64,000 bases of DNA from Mogibacterium sp. (GCA_017433975.1 JAFRGD010000031.1:168419-232418); one strand, 5' to 3'; positions 43,629 through 52,415 are shown, numbered from the stretch's first letter. Translations and numbers: made by a program. Notes: a model not told the origin generated them from the sequence alone.

Positions 43629-44915
43629 TTATAAGCCGACGGCCTGGAAGCCCTTCTCGAGGTCCGCGATGATGTCGTCGATGTGCTCCGTTCCGATGGA
43701 GAGGCGGATGGTGGAGCGGGTGATGTTCTGCGCCGCGAGTTCTTCGTCGTTCAGTTGCGAGTGCGTGGTCGACGCCGGGTGGATCACCAGCGATTTGACG
43801 TCCGCGACGTTCGCGAGGAGCGAGAAGATCTCCAGATTGTCGATGAACTTCCAGGCGGCGTCCTGTCCGCCTTTGATTTCAAACGTGAAGATCGACGCGC
43901 CGCCGTTCGGGAAGTACTTCTTATAAAGCGCGTGGTCCGGATGATCCGGCAGGGCAGGGTGGTTGACCTTTTCAACAAGCGGATGCTTGCTGAGGTACTC
44001 GACGACCTTCTCCGTGTTTTCCGCGTGCCGTTCGAGGCGGAGCGAGAGGGTCTCTACACCCTGCAGAAGCAGGAACGCGTTGAACGGGGAGATGCAGGCG
44101 CCGGTGTCGCGGAGCAGGATCGCCCGGACGTAGGTCACGAACGCAGCCGGACCGACAGCGTCGTAGAAGGAGATGCCGTGGTAGCTCGGGTTCGGGTCCG
44201 CGATGGCCGGGTATTTACCGCTCGCCTTCCAGTTGAACGTACCGCCGTCTACAATGATGCCGCCGAGGGTCGTGCCGTGGCCGCCGATGAATTTGGTCGC
44301 GGAGTGCACCACGATGTCCGCACCGTGCTCGATTGGACGGATGAGGTACGGGGTGCCGAACGTGTTGTCGATCACGAGCGGCAGGCCGTGTTTGTGCGCG
44401 ATCTCTGCGATCGCATCGATGTCCGGGATGTCGCTGTTCGGGTTACCGAGCGTCTCGAGATAGATCGCACGGGTATTGTCCTGGATCGCGGCTTCGACTT
44501 CCGCGAGGTTGTGCGCGTCCACAAACGTCGCGGTAATTCCGTATTGCGGAAGTGTGTGCGCGAGCAGGTTGTAACTGCCGCCGTAGATCGTCTGCTGCGA
44601 TACGATGTGGCCGCCGTTCGCGGCGAGAGCCTGAATCGTATATGCGACTGCTGCCGCGCCGGAGGCGAGGGCGAGTGCTGCGCTGCCGCCTTCGAGCGCC
44701 GCGATGCGCTTCTCGAGGACGTCCTGCGTCGAGTTTGTCAGTCTACCGTAGATATTGCCTGCGTCAGCAAGGCTGAAACGGTCCGATGCGTGTTGGCTGT
44801 TATGGAAGACGTACGAAGTCGTCTGATAGATTGGAACGGCGCGGGAGTCGGTCGCCGGGTCTGCCTGTTCCTGTCCTACGTGTAACTGTAATGTTTCAAA
44901 TTTATATTCGCTCAT
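43629..44915 (-). CDS. metY: O-acetylhomoserine sulfhydrylase
   Basis: A 428-residue PLP enzyme making homocysteine from O-acetylhomoserine and sulfide. It starts YKFETLQLHVGQEQADPAT, as MetY proteins do. The active-site lysine is in HSATKFIGGHG (about 205-215), the PLP-stacking region around ASGAAAVAYTIQALA (near 85), and LGNPNSDIPDIDAIAEIAHK follows the middle. The Met/Cys metabolism gene sits downstream of a long structured leader (44916-45155) that encodes a small Cys/Met-rich peptide. An Rrf2 regulator is divergent. SD AAAGGAG before the ATG. Confidence 0.94.
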   Translation of the reverse strand: MSEYKFETLQLHVGQEQADPATDSRAVPIYQTTSYVFHNSQHASDRFSLADAGNIYGRLTNSTQDVLEKRIAALEGGSAALALASGAAAVAYTIQALAANGGHIVSQQTIYGGSYNLLAHTLPQYGITATFVDAHNLAEVEAAIQDNTRAIYLETLGNPNSDIPDIDAIAEIAHKHGLPLVIDNTFGTPYLIRPIEHGADIVVHSATKFIGGHGTTLGGIIVDGGTFNWKASGKYPAIADPNPSYHGISFYDAVGPAAFVTYVRAILLRDTGACISPFNAFLLLQGVETLSLRLERHAENTEKVVEYLSKHPLVEKVNHPALPDHPDHALYKKYFPNGGASIFTFEIKGGQDAAWKFIDNLEIFSLLANVADVKSLVIHPASTTHSQLNDEELAAQNITRSTIRLSIGTEHIDDIIADLEKGFQAVGL

Positions 44916-45155
44916 CTGAGATCTCCTTTCATATATAAAAACAAAACCGGGGCTTATCGAACGCTCCCGGGCAAATGGCTGACGCGTCGCTGACGCAGCA
45001 ACGTTGTTTCATGAAAGGCGCGAAGCAGGACAGCGAAGCGCCCCAGCCATGGTACATGCCCGGGAGTTCAGCATTCGACACATCATGAAGACCTTCGCAC
45101 AGCGGATGTTGTCGGTCATGGTCCTGCCTCCTTTCTCAGAGTTTTTCAATGAATT
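44916..45155 (-). promoter_or_regulatory. Long structured leader of metY (putative attenuator)
   Basis: About 240 nt lie between the promoter and metY. A perfect 10-bp stem joins CTCCCGGGCA (minus strand of 45057-45066) and TGCCCGGGAG (minus strand of 44964-44973), enclosing smaller stems, GGCGC/GCGCC and TGCGTC/GACGC. The leader peptide's 3' half overlaps the first arm, so ribosome position could decide which stem forms. No S-box or T-box signature (GGTACCGCG-type or GATGA kink) is seen. Confidence 0.5.
45009..45119 (-). CDS. Cys/Met-rich leader peptide of metY
   Basis: A 36-residue ORF on the minus strand, ATG at 45119 preceded by a perfect GGAGG six bases before. It has four Cys and five Met, including KVFMMCRMLNSRACTM (about 9-24). 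Placement after a strong promoter and before a sulfur-amino-acid gene is what ribosome-mediated attenuation needs: ribosomes would stall when Cys or Met is short. The stop overlaps the stem region. Not proven to be translated. Confidence 0.6.
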   Translation of the reverse strand: MTDNIRCAKVFMMCRMLNSRACTMAGALRCPASRLS

Positions 45156-45161
45156 TAGTAC

Positions 45162-45190
45162 ACAATAGCACCATTCGCCTACTATGTCAA
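45162..45190 (-). promoter_or_regulatory. Promoter of metY with overlapping inverted repeat
   Basis: On the minus strand TTGACA (45190-45185), 17 bp, TATTGT (45167-45162). The palindrome CCTA-N9-TAGG (45178-45194) covers the -35, a plausible operator for the divergent Rrf2 protein. Confidence 0.75.
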
Positions 45191-45238
45191 TAGGTAAATA
45201 AAAAGTATTTTTGTTCGTACAAGAAGCAGCAGAATCGC

Positions 45239-45268
45239 TTGTTTCACCCTTTTACCCTGCGGTATAAT
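45239..45268 (+). promoter_or_regulatory. Promoter of the Rrf2 gene
   Basis: TTGTTT (45239-45244), 18 bp, TATAAT (45263-45268), 32 bp before the ATG. Confidence 0.7.
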
Positions 45269-45300
45269 AGGTAATAATCAATCCAAAGGGGGAGTAAAAA

Positions 45301-45699
45301 ATGATATCCACCAAAGGACGGTACGCGGTCCGTGTCATGCTGGACCTCGCAGAAAACGAAACCGGCGGCTACGTTCCACTCAAGGACATCGCAGCGCGCC
45401 AGGAGATCTCCAAAAAATACCTGGAGATCATCGTCAGGGAAATGGTCGCCGGCGGTCTGATCACCGGCGTCAGCGGAAAGGGCGGCGGGTACCGCCTGTG
45501 CCGCCCGCCGGAAGACTACACCGTCGGCGAGATATTGGAGCGGATGGAGGGAACGCTCGCGCCGGTCGCGTGCCTCGCAGGGACGGCCAACGACTGTCCG
45601 CGGAAGGACTTCTGCCGGACGCTTCCAATGTGGACCGAGTTCAACGCGCTGGTGCACAGCTTCTTCTATAACAAGAAACTCAGCGATCTTCTCCCGTAG
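45301..45699 (+). CDS. Rrf2-family transcriptional regulator with Fe-S type cysteines
   Basis: A 132-residue winged helix regulator. The N-terminal MISTKGRYAVRVMLDLA and the recognition helix region EISKKYLEIIVREM (about 36-49) are typical. Three cysteines, C91, C99 and C105 (CX7CX5C), match the cluster-binding pattern of IscR-type members, so it may sense iron-sulfur or redox state. CymR-like members, which regulate cysteine genes, usually lack them. Being divergent from metY with a shared operator candidate, it likely controls sulfur metabolism. SD AAGGGGGAG. Confidence 0.88.
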   Translation: MISTKGRYAVRVMLDLAENETGGYVPLKDIAARQEISKKYLEIIVREMVAGGLITGVSGKGGGYRLCRPPEDYTVGEILERMEGTLAPVACLAGTANDCPRKDFCRTLPMWTEFNALVHSFFYNKKLSDLLP

Positions 45700-45816
45700 A
45701 AAAACCGCAAGAAATCTTATTTCAAGGGTTTTCATCACGGATGGTTTTGGTGTAAAATATATTATTATCGGTAAGTATGACCATTCGGAGACAGACACCT
45801 GAGAGGAGAATCACGG

Positions 45817-48800
45817 ATGCCTGAAGATAATACAAATAACATAGAGATTGCAGAAACCCTCGATCCCCGTAATGAAATCGATGCGGAGACCGAATATAAG
45901 GCGCACAAATACTTTATAACCAAGGTCGTCATCAATGTATTCCTGATGATTCTTGGCGCGGTTTTGATTGCGGCTTTCCTGCGCCAGATGCAGCAGCAGA
46001 CTGCGCTGGTCAAACAGCGGGAGGGCAGTGAGCTGGCGCTCACGGAAACGATTTCGGTTCTCCGGGAAAATACGGAAAATGCGGAGGAACTCACGCGGAT
46101 TTACCACGACGGGAACCAGGATGTGCTCGATGACATGAGCCAGCTGTTCTCCAGCGGACTTTTCGATTCCATGGCAGAAACTGACAACGAGACCCGTTCG
46201 GAGATCTTCTCGAATGTTGTGTCCCGCTCCGGCGTGGAGTTTCTGTTCATCATGTCCATGGACGGCAAAATCGTCCTCTCGCCGGACGCGTCTTTGTCCG
46301 GGGTGAATCCGGCGGCGTACGGATATATGACACAGGAGAACGTCAACGAGATTCTCAAGGGCACGCAGGCCAAGGACGGTACGATCAATCCGGTGCTGGT
46401 CGGGAACCAATACGGTTCATATTACTTTTATTCCATGCCGCACAACTATAAAGGCAGACAATACATGCTGGTGCTCGGCACGGACGCTACGGCGCTGGAG
46501 GTCCAGATCTCCTCGCTCAAAGACATCTCGGTCGTTCTGAGCCGCGCCGCGATTTCCAATGACGGTTTCCTTTTTGCTGTCGATCAACAGGACGGGCTGT
46601 TCCTCTATTACAAGAACGGGAGCGAAGTCCTGACCGGTCAGAACGCGCTCGAGGCGGGCCTGTCGCAGGAAGCGCTCGTCGACGGCTATTCCGGCACGCA
46701 GACGATCAAGGGCGTGGATTATTACTGTGTTTCCAAGACATTCGGTGACCAGACAGTCATCTGCGCCGTCGCCCAGAGCGACAAGATTCTCGCCAATGAC
46801 AGGTATGTGCTCTTCTGGTCGATTCTCGGCTTTGTCCTTGTGATGATCCTTTGCCTGACGTATGCGGTCGTCGTCCGGAACGACTTCGTCCGGCGCGCCG
46901 TGGTAACGGACCGGATCGTACTCAAGAAAGATTCCGACAATCCGATTTACTTTGACAAATCTGTCTTTTTGAAAGTCTTCCCGCTGATGCTCGTCGGCGT
47001 GCTTCTGATGTATGGAATCTCCTTCTACACGCAGACGCTGCTCGAGATCACGGAGGGTGTCGAAAAATCCGAGGTCGCATTGAACGAGGTCACCGGACGC
47101 TACAATGAGAGCATCGAGAACCGCGAGACCATCCAGGCGTATTACAACACCCGGTCGCTCTCCAAGGCGAGGCTGATCTCCTTCCTCATCGAGGAGGACC
47201 CGTCCGTTCTGAACGAGCCAACCGACCACTATCACAGTGTCTACGACGAGAACGGGGAGCGGGTGTTCCTGACGGACGACGAGGGGAACCGTCTGCGGTC
47301 CGTCTCAGCCTCTGCGCGGTTGCAGGAGCTCTGCGACGCCAACGAGATCGCCTCGATTTATATCTTTGACGAGGACGGGCACACCATCGGAACCAATACG
47401 GAAAACTGGTTCTTCATCATCAGCCACGATGAGGAGAGTCAGTCCTATCCGTTCCGCGACGTTCTCGACGGCATAACGGATGTATATATTCAGGAGCCAA
47501 TGGAAAACGATCTGGGAGAGGTATCCCAGTATATTGGCGTATCTTTTAACTACTACACAAAAGTCAGCGAGAGCGGAGAAACGGTCTACGCCTCGCGGAT
47601 GGAATACGAGACCGCGCTTAGGAGCGACCCGGAGGCGCACGAAGGAAAGGCGGGCGGCATTACGGCCCACCGGGCCATGATTCAGATCGGCCTGGACGAG
47701 GCGCTTTCCAAGAAACTGCTGGAGTCCACGGACGTCGCGAGCGTGCTTTCTACCAATATGCTGAGCGGCGGTTTCATCGTCATGTTTGACAACAGCGAAG
47801 ACCACCTCTGCGTCTATTCGCCGAACGAACCGAGCATCGGCAGATCCGCTGCGGAGCTCGGCGTTTCATCAAACGCGTTCAGCGGGGATGATTATTATGG
47901 CTTCGCCAGAATCAACGGCGTGCGGTACTTCTCCTTCTTCCGTTATGCGGACGGGTACTTCGTCGCGACGGCGCTGCCGCAGGATCAGATGTATCAGGCG
48001 CGCGGAACGATCGCCCTGATTACCGCCATCACCTGCTTTATCCTGATCCTGATTCTGTCGATGACCGTTACGCTGACGAGCAAAGAAGAGGAATATCTCT
48101 ACGCGACCATGAGCGAAGCACAGGCCGAAAAAGGCTTGAACTCCGCAATTTTCAACGTCATCCTGCCGTCCGGCAAGAGCGTGGCGACCACAAAAGCCGC
48201 CGCACGCTGGGACAACCGCCACATCCCTTGGGACGAACGGAGCCCGGAGCAGAAACTCATTACGATGATCAGCGTCATTGCCGGAATCCTGATTCTGTAT
48301 GTGGCTGCTACCATTATCGGCGCCGACCGGTTCTTTGAAGACCGTTCGATTGTACGCTACATCATTAGCGGTGGATGGGACAGAGGCTGGAATGTCTTTG
48401 CCATGAGCGCCTGCGCGATTGTCCTGACGACGGTGAGCATCGCCGTCGCCCTGTTCCGGATTCCGGTGCGGCTCATCACCGCGCTTCTCGGAACGAGGGG
48501 CGAGACGGTCGGTCATCTCCTGCTGTCAGTCGTCAAATACGGCAGCGTCATCGGCGCGTTCTTCTATTGCTTGTATCTGCTTGGAATCGATTCGAGCAGC
48601 CTGCTCGCCAGCGCCGGAATCCTGTCTCTGGTCATAGGCCTTGGCGCGCAGAGCCTGATCAAAGATATCATCGCCGGAATCTTCATCGTCTTTGAAGGTG
48701 AATTCCGCGTTGGCGATATCGTTACAATCAACGATTACCGTGGTACGGTCATGGACATCGGCCTCCGGACGACCAAAGTCCTGGGCGTCGACGGCAACAT

Positions 48801-49224
48801 CAAGATTTACAACAACAGCGACATCTCCGGCGTCCTCAACATGACCCAGGAGGCTTCCATCGCCGTTTGCAAGATCAGCATCGAATACGGGCAGGACGTC
48901 GAGTACGTCGAGGCGGTCCTCAACCGCGAGCTGCCAAGGCTCCGGCAGGAGAATCCGGCTTTGCTGGAGGAGCCGAAGTACGTCGGTGTCTTCGAACTCG
49001 GCGACAGCGGTGTCACACTTCTGATCATCGGGAAGTGCAACGAGAAGGATATCAAGAGCGTCACGCGTTACCTGAACAAGGAAGTTCTGCAGATCTTCTA
49101 CCGCAACGGTATCAACGTACCGTTCCCGCAGATGACCTTCTCGCGGCTGGATGCCAAGGGCAGAAAGACCATGCGGGACTTCATAATGGAGAACAGCAAG
49201 CCGGAAGAATACGAAGAAGAATAG
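45817..49224 (+). CDS. Very large MscS-type mechanosensitive channel with two extracellular sensor-like domains
   Basis: A 1135-residue protein; typical small MscS is under 300. Helices lie at about 35-56, 330-350, 385-405, 727-748, 812-835, 866-886, 906-926 and 930-950. Between helix 1 and 2 (about 57-328) and between 3 and 4 (about 410-725) are two large extracellular domains of PDC/Cache-like look, with phrases such as FLFIMSMDGKIVLSPDAS and SIYIFDEDGHTIGTN. The C-terminal 230 residues are the MscS pore helix and beta domain: GIDSSSLLASAGILSLVIG and GAQSLIKDIIAGIFIVFEG. Channel gating might respond to a bound ligand as well as tension. SD GAGGAG. Confidence 0.87.
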   Translation: MPEDNTNNIEIAETLDPRNEIDAETEYKAHKYFITKVVINVFLMILGAVLIAAFLRQMQQQTALVKQREGSELALTETISVLRENTENAEELTRIYHDGNQDVLDDMSQLFSSGLFDSMAETDNETRSEIFSNVVSRSGVEFLFIMSMDGKIVLSPDASLSGVNPAAYGYMTQENVNEILKGTQAKDGTINPVLVGNQYGSYYFYSMPHNYKGRQYMLVLGTDATALEVQISSLKDISVVLSRAAISNDGFLFAVDQQDGLFLYYKNGSEVLTGQNALEAGLSQEALVDGYSGTQTIKGVDYYCVSKTFGDQTVICAVAQSDKILANDRYVLFWSILGFVLVMILCLTYAVVVRNDFVRRAVVTDRIVLKKDSDNPIYFDKSVFLKVFPLMLVGVLLMYGISFYTQTLLEITEGVEKSEVALNEVTGRYNESIENRETIQAYYNTRSLSKARLISFLIEEDPSVLNEPTDHYHSVYDENGERVFLTDDEGNRLRSVSASARLQELCDANEIASIYIFDEDGHTIGTNTENWFFIISHDEESQSYPFRDVLDGITDVYIQEPMENDLGEVSQYIGVSFNYYTKVSESGETVYASRMEYETALRSDPEAHEGKAGGITAHRAMIQIGLDEALSKKLLESTDVASVLSTNMLSGGFIVMFDNSEDHLCVYSPNEPSIGRSAAELGVSSNAFSGDDYYGFARINGVRYFSFFRYADGYFVATALPQDQMYQARGTIALITAITCFILILILSMTVTLTSKEEEYLYATMSEAQAEKGLNSAIFNVILPSGKSVATTKAAARWDNRHIPWDERSPEQKLITMISVIAGILILYVAATIIGADRFFEDRSIVRYIISGGWDRGWNVFAMSACAIVLTTVSIAVALFRIPVRLITALLGTRGETVGHLLLSVVKYGSVIGAFFYCLYLLGIDSSSLLASAGILSLVIGLGAQSLIKDIIAGIFIVFEGEFRVGDIVTINDYRGTVMDIGLRTTKVLGVDGNIKIYNNSDISGVLNMTQEASIAVCKISIEYGQDVEYVEAVLNRELPRLRQENPALLEEPKYVGVFELGDSGVTLLIIGKCNEKDIKSVTRYLNKEVLQIFYRNGINVPFPQMTFSRLDAKGRKTMRDFIMENSKPEEYEEE

Positions 49225-49264
49225 GGGCTTTCACATGAGAAGTCGATTTTACAGGGAGAATCCA

Positions 49265-50356
49265 ATGAAGAAGATAGGCAGGGGCGTTGCACTGCTGATG
49301 TGCATCGTCCTGACGGTGTCGGTGCTCGCGGCCTGCTCCTCCGGATCCGGGGACAATGGCAACTCGGGCGGAAACAGTTCCGGCGGCGCGCCGGAGACCA
49401 CGGTAATCCGGATGGCATACCCGGCAAACGGACACATCTTTAATGCGATCGCCGAGCAACAGGGTTACCTCGAGGACGAAGGCATCACCGTGGAGTACGT
49501 GCAGGTCGCGACGGACGATGAAGTTTTCAAAGGAATCGCCGAGGGCCGGATCGATATCGCGTCCAATTCCGGGACCAATCTGCCGCTGATGATGATTTCC
49601 GACGGCATGGACCTCACGATCTTTGGCGGATATCAGCTGACCGGGTGCCTGCCGATTTTCACGAAGGTCGACACGGAATGGAACGGAATCGAGGACCTGA
49701 TCGGCAAAAAAATGGCCTGCGAGTCGAACTTCTTTCCGATTTCCGGCCCGTTGCTCGACATGGGTTATGATCCGCTCCGGCAGATCGTATGGATGCCGTT
49801 CGAGGATCAGAAAGACCGCATCCAGGCGGTCAAGAGTGGGGAGGCGGACTTCGGACTGGTCGGAACGCCTTTGAATTACGCGATCATCAGCGATCCGGAG
49901 CTCAAGATCTGCACGTACGCCAGCGACATTCTGCCGAATTATTCCTGCTGCCGGGTGGAGGCCAAGACCGAATGGGTCAACGCGAATCCAAACACGGTCA
50001 AGGCGCTCCTTCGCGCGTGGATCCGCGCGATGGCCTACTATGACGCGCACCACGATGAGGCGGTCATGCTCATGATGGACGTAACCGGTGAGAGCGAGGA
50101 ATACCTGCGGGCATACATGGACAACCCGCATTATGATCTCAACATCGGCCCGATGAAGAACTCGGTCGTCCGGGCGTGGGACTACATGGGACGGCTCGGA
50201 GTCCTTTCTTCCGGAGCGGCGGAAATCAACATTGAGGACCACATCAACACCAAACTTTACAAAGAAGCGCTCGACGAGTGCCAGGCAAAATACGGTGACG
50301 AAAACCCGAAATTCTACGAGCGTATGCAGGCGCAGTACGCGCGGTATAACTACTAG
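49265..50356 (+). CDS. Orphan SsuA/NMT1-type substrate-binding lipoprotein
   Basis: A 363-residue lipoprotein. Signal peptide MKKIGRGVALLMCIVLTVSVLAAC with the lipid Cys at 24, then a Gly/Ser/Asn-rich linker, then a two-lobe binding domain of the nitrate/sulfonate/taurine family: GHIFNAIAEQQGYLEDEGI near 60 and FKGIAEGRIDIAS near 90. ATG 49265 has AGGGAGA before it. No ATPase or permease gene is adjacent, and it directly follows the large channel gene (40 bp), so it may share parts with a transporter elsewhere or serve as a sensor partner of the channel. Confidence 0.85.
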   Translation: MKKIGRGVALLMCIVLTVSVLAACSSGSGDNGNSGGNSSGGAPETTVIRMAYPANGHIFNAIAEQQGYLEDEGITVEYVQVATDDEVFKGIAEGRIDIASNSGTNLPLMMISDGMDLTIFGGYQLTGCLPIFTKVDTEWNGIEDLIGKKMACESNFFPISGPLLDMGYDPLRQIVWMPFEDQKDRIQAVKSGEADFGLVGTPLNYAIISDPELKICTYASDILPNYSCCRVEAKTEWVNANPNTVKALLRAWIRAMAYYDAHHDEAVMLMMDVTGESEEYLRAYMDNPHYDLNIGPMKNSVVRAWDYMGRLGVLSSGAAEINIEDHINTKLYKEALDECQAKYGDENPKFYERMQAQYARYNY

Positions 50357-50364
50357 GAGGAAGC

Positions 50365-50883
50365 ATGAATCACATCGATGAAACCGCGTTTATCGCGGAC
50401 GGCGTTCAGATCGTCGGCGACAACATCACCATCGGCCCGCAGAGCAGCGTCTGGTACAATTCCGTCATCCGTTGCGACGAAGAGCGCGGCTCGATTACGA
50501 TCGGGGCGCGGTCCAACGTCCAGGACCTCAGCACCCTGCACATCTCGCCGGGCTGTCCGGTCAAGATCGGCGACGGCGTGACCATCGGCCACATGTGCCT
50601 GATCCACGGTTGCACGATCGGTGACAACACGCTGATCGGCATGGGCTCGATCATCATGGACGGCGCGGTGATCGGCAGTAACTGCATCATCGGCGCCGGG
50701 TCGCTCGTTACTGGTCGCAAGGTGATTCCGGACGGAACGATGGCGCTCGGACGGCCGGCCAAGGTGCTCAAAAAACTGAGCGAGCAGGAGATCGAAGGCC
50801 TTCGGGGAATGGCCGAAGACTACATGCGTTTTGGTGCAGCGAGGCTCGCGGAACGCAGAGCGGCGGAGACCGCAGGAGAGTAG
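50365..50883 (+). CDS. Gamma-type carbonic anhydrase-like protein
   Basis: A 172-residue left-handed beta-helix with hexapeptide repeats (IGDNTLIGMGS, IGSNCIIGAGS, for example). The three zinc-binding histidines of gamma carbonic anhydrases are at H59, H76 and H81. The C-terminal helix (about 130-165) caps the trimer. The enzyme would hydrate CO2 in the cytoplasm, though many members have no measured activity. It begins 8 bp after the preceding stop with SD AGGAGG. Confidence 0.88.
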   Translation: MNHIDETAFIADGVQIVGDNITIGPQSSVWYNSVIRCDEERGSITIGARSNVQDLSTLHISPGCPVKIGDGVTIGHMCLIHGCTIGDNTLIGMGSIIMDGAVIGSNCIIGAGSLVTGRKVIPDGTMALGRPAKVLKKLSEQEIEGLRGMAEDYMRFGAARLAERRAAETAGE

Positions 50884-50886
50884 GGC

Positions 50887-51429
50887 GTGGCAGTTAAAAA
50901 ATACGAAATCATCGATCTGTACGACGTGGACCGCGTTCCGACCGGTCAGACGGCGGTGCGCGGCGAGCGGCTGCCGGAGGGGACCTACCGGATGGTGATC
51001 CACGTTTGCATCTTCAACAGCAAGGGCGAGATGCTCATCCAGCGACGCGCGGACGACATCGTCCGCTGGCCGGGGCTTTGGGACGTAAGCGTCGGCGGCG
51101 GCTCCTCCGCGGGCGACACGAGCCGCACCACGGCCGAGCGCGAGACCGCCGAGGAGCTCGGCCTGCACTTCGACTTTTCGGAGGCGCGGCCGGTCATCAC
51201 GGTCAACTTCTCGGACGGCTTTGACGACTTCTATACCGTACGGCGCGACGTCGACCTCGCGGACCTGCACCTGCAGGAGGACGAAGTCGCGGACGCGAGG
51301 TGGGCCAGCCTCGCCGAAATCGAGGCGATGATCGACGACGGCAGCTTCATCCCGTACGAAAAAAACCTCCTGCGGTATCTCTTCTTCGCGAGAGACAAAC
51401 AAGGGACGTGGAACATCAACAAGGCGTGA
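50887..51429 (+). CDS. Nudix hydrolase (Idi/YfcD-like)
   Basis: A 180-residue Nudix-domain protein. The substrate half reads MVIHVCIFNSKGEMLIQRRA (near 38-57) and the Nudix box spans GGGSSAGDTSRTTAERETAEELG (near 74-96), with RETAEELG as the catalytic part. It resembles the isopentenyl-diphosphate isomerase-like branch. GTG start, 3 bp after the previous stop; the substrate is unknown. It is co-linear with the carbonic anhydrase and MsrB genes. Confidence 0.85.
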   Translation: MAVKKYEIIDLYDVDRVPTGQTAVRGERLPEGTYRMVIHVCIFNSKGEMLIQRRADDIVRWPGLWDVSVGGGSSAGDTSRTTAERETAEELGLHFDFSEARPVITVNFSDGFDDFYTVRRDVDLADLHLQEDEVADARWASLAEIEAMIDDGSFIPYEKNLLRYLFFARDKQGTWNINKA

Positions 51430-51453
51430 GCGCCGGCGCGGCAGGGAGGTTGC

Positions 51454-51903
51454 ATGAACGATTTTGACAGGAAAGAAACCGATGAGGAACTGAGAGAGCG
51501 GATTGGCGACCTCGCGTACCGCGTGACGCAGCGCGGCGCGACCGAGCGGCCGTTCACAGGCGATTACGACGATTTCTTCGAGAAAGGGATTTACGTCGAC
51601 GTCGTGAGCGGCGAGCCGCTGTTCGTCTCGACCGACAAATTCGACTCCGGTTGCGGCTGGCCGGCCTTCGCGCGGCCGATCAACGAGGAAGCCGTCAGCT
51701 GGCAGCTCGACGCCTCCTTTGGCATGATTCGGACCGAGGTCCGGAGCGCCGGGGCGGACTCGCACCTCGGCCACGTTTTTTCCGACGGCCCCGCCGAACT
51801 CGGCGGCCTCCGGTATTGTATCAACTCGGCGGCCCTCCGCTTCATCCCGCTCGACGAGATGGACGAAGCCGGCTACGGCGTGCACAAATCGCTGGTGAAA
51901 TAG
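51454..51903 (+). CDS. msrB: Peptide methionine-(R)-S-oxide reductase
   Basis: A 149-residue MsrB that repairs oxidised methionine. [14 protein letters not shown] (about 64-77) and GHVFSDGP (about 108-115) are hallmarks, and the catalytic Cys lies in [11 protein letters not shown] (about 123). The zinc-binding CXXC pairs of the larger form are absent, so it is the metal-free type; the catalytic residue is Cys rather than selenocysteine. SD GGGAGG before ATG. It ends the row of genes before the tRNA. Confidence 0.93.
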   Translation: MNDFDRKETDEELRERIGDLAYRVTQRGATERPFTGDYDDFFEKGIYVDVVSGEPLFVSTDKFDSGCGWPAFARPINEEAVSWQLDASFGMIRTEVRSAGADSHLGHVFSDGPAELGGLRYCINSAALRFIPLDEMDEAGYGVHKSLVK

Positions 51904-51957
51904 GGGACGCAGTAACTGTATTACGGCCGCGTTACGTACTTTCAAAAAGACAAAAAA

Positions 51958-51981
51958 TGCGGCAAAAAAAGCCGCACTTTT
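51958..51981 (+). terminator. Terminator of msrB
   Basis: TGCGGC and GCCGCA form a 6-bp stem with a 7-A loop, then CTTTTC. Confidence 0.75.
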
Positions 51982-51993
51982 CATAAATTTTTG

Positions 51994-52022
51994 TTGACTT
52001 TTCATTTCGTGAGTGATAGTAT
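51994..52022 (+). promoter_or_regulatory. Promoter of tRNA-Lys
   Basis: TTGACT (51994-51999), 17 bp, TAGTAT (52017-52022). A TATAAT at 52020-52025 overlaps but is 20 bp from the -35. Confidence 0.6.
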
Positions 52023-52077
52023 AATCGAGCGGTCAAAAGGACTGTTTTACATAGATCGACCTTCGGGTCACCCATAC

Positions 52078-52153
52078 GGATGATTAGCTCAGCTGGCAGA
52101 GCACCTGACTCTTAATCAGGGTGTCCAGGGTTCGAGCCCCTGATCATCCACCA
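52078..52153 (+). tRNA. tRNA-Lys (anticodon CTT)
   Basis: A complete cloverleaf: acceptor GGATGAT/ATCATCC, D arm with GCTC/GAGC, anticodon stem CCTGA/TCAGG with loop CTCTTAA (anticodon CTT), T arm CAGGG/CCCTG with TTCGAGC loop, discriminator A and encoded CCA. It is the integration target of the island: its last 23 bases recur at 54465-54487. Confidence 0.96.
52131..52153 (+). repeat. attL-type repeat (tRNA-Lys 3' end)
   Basis: The last 23 bases of the tRNA gene, including CCA, identical to 54465-54487. It leaves the tRNA intact, the usual result of site-specific integration at a tRNA 3' end. Confidence 0.85.
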
Positions 52154-52156
52154 GAG

Positions 52157-52184
52157 CCTCCGGGAAACCGGAGGTTTTCCTTTT
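52157..52184 (+). terminator. Terminator directly after tRNA-Lys
   Basis: CCTCCGG-GAAA-CCGGAGG followed by TTTTCCTTTT. It lies inside the island, restoring termination of the tRNA transcript after insertion. Confidence 0.85.
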
Positions 52185-52415
52185 CTCGGAAACGTTGAAA
52201 TTTCAATGGGTTGAGGCTTTCGGCCTTTCAGTTTCAGACGAAAAAACTGCGTTATTCGGGTGTGATTCTCTGGGTACAAAACGGTGATTTTGGGTACATT
52301 CGCCGGATATGGCTGTCGCTAATGCGTCCATGTACTGCCATAAGTGCTTCACATCCATGTATTCTTTTAAATACATGACGTGTCGTCCTTATGGCCTGTT
52401 CAGATCTCAGCCGCC

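Noticed and set aside
44916..45155. SAM (S-box) riboswitch or T-box upstream of metY
   Set aside because: Neither the S-box core nor the T-box antiterminator sequence could be found; the leader instead holds a peptide ORF with strong SD.
51454..51903. Selenoprotein form of MsrB
   Set aside because: The catalytic position is an ordinary Cys codon (RYCINS); there is no in-frame UGA.
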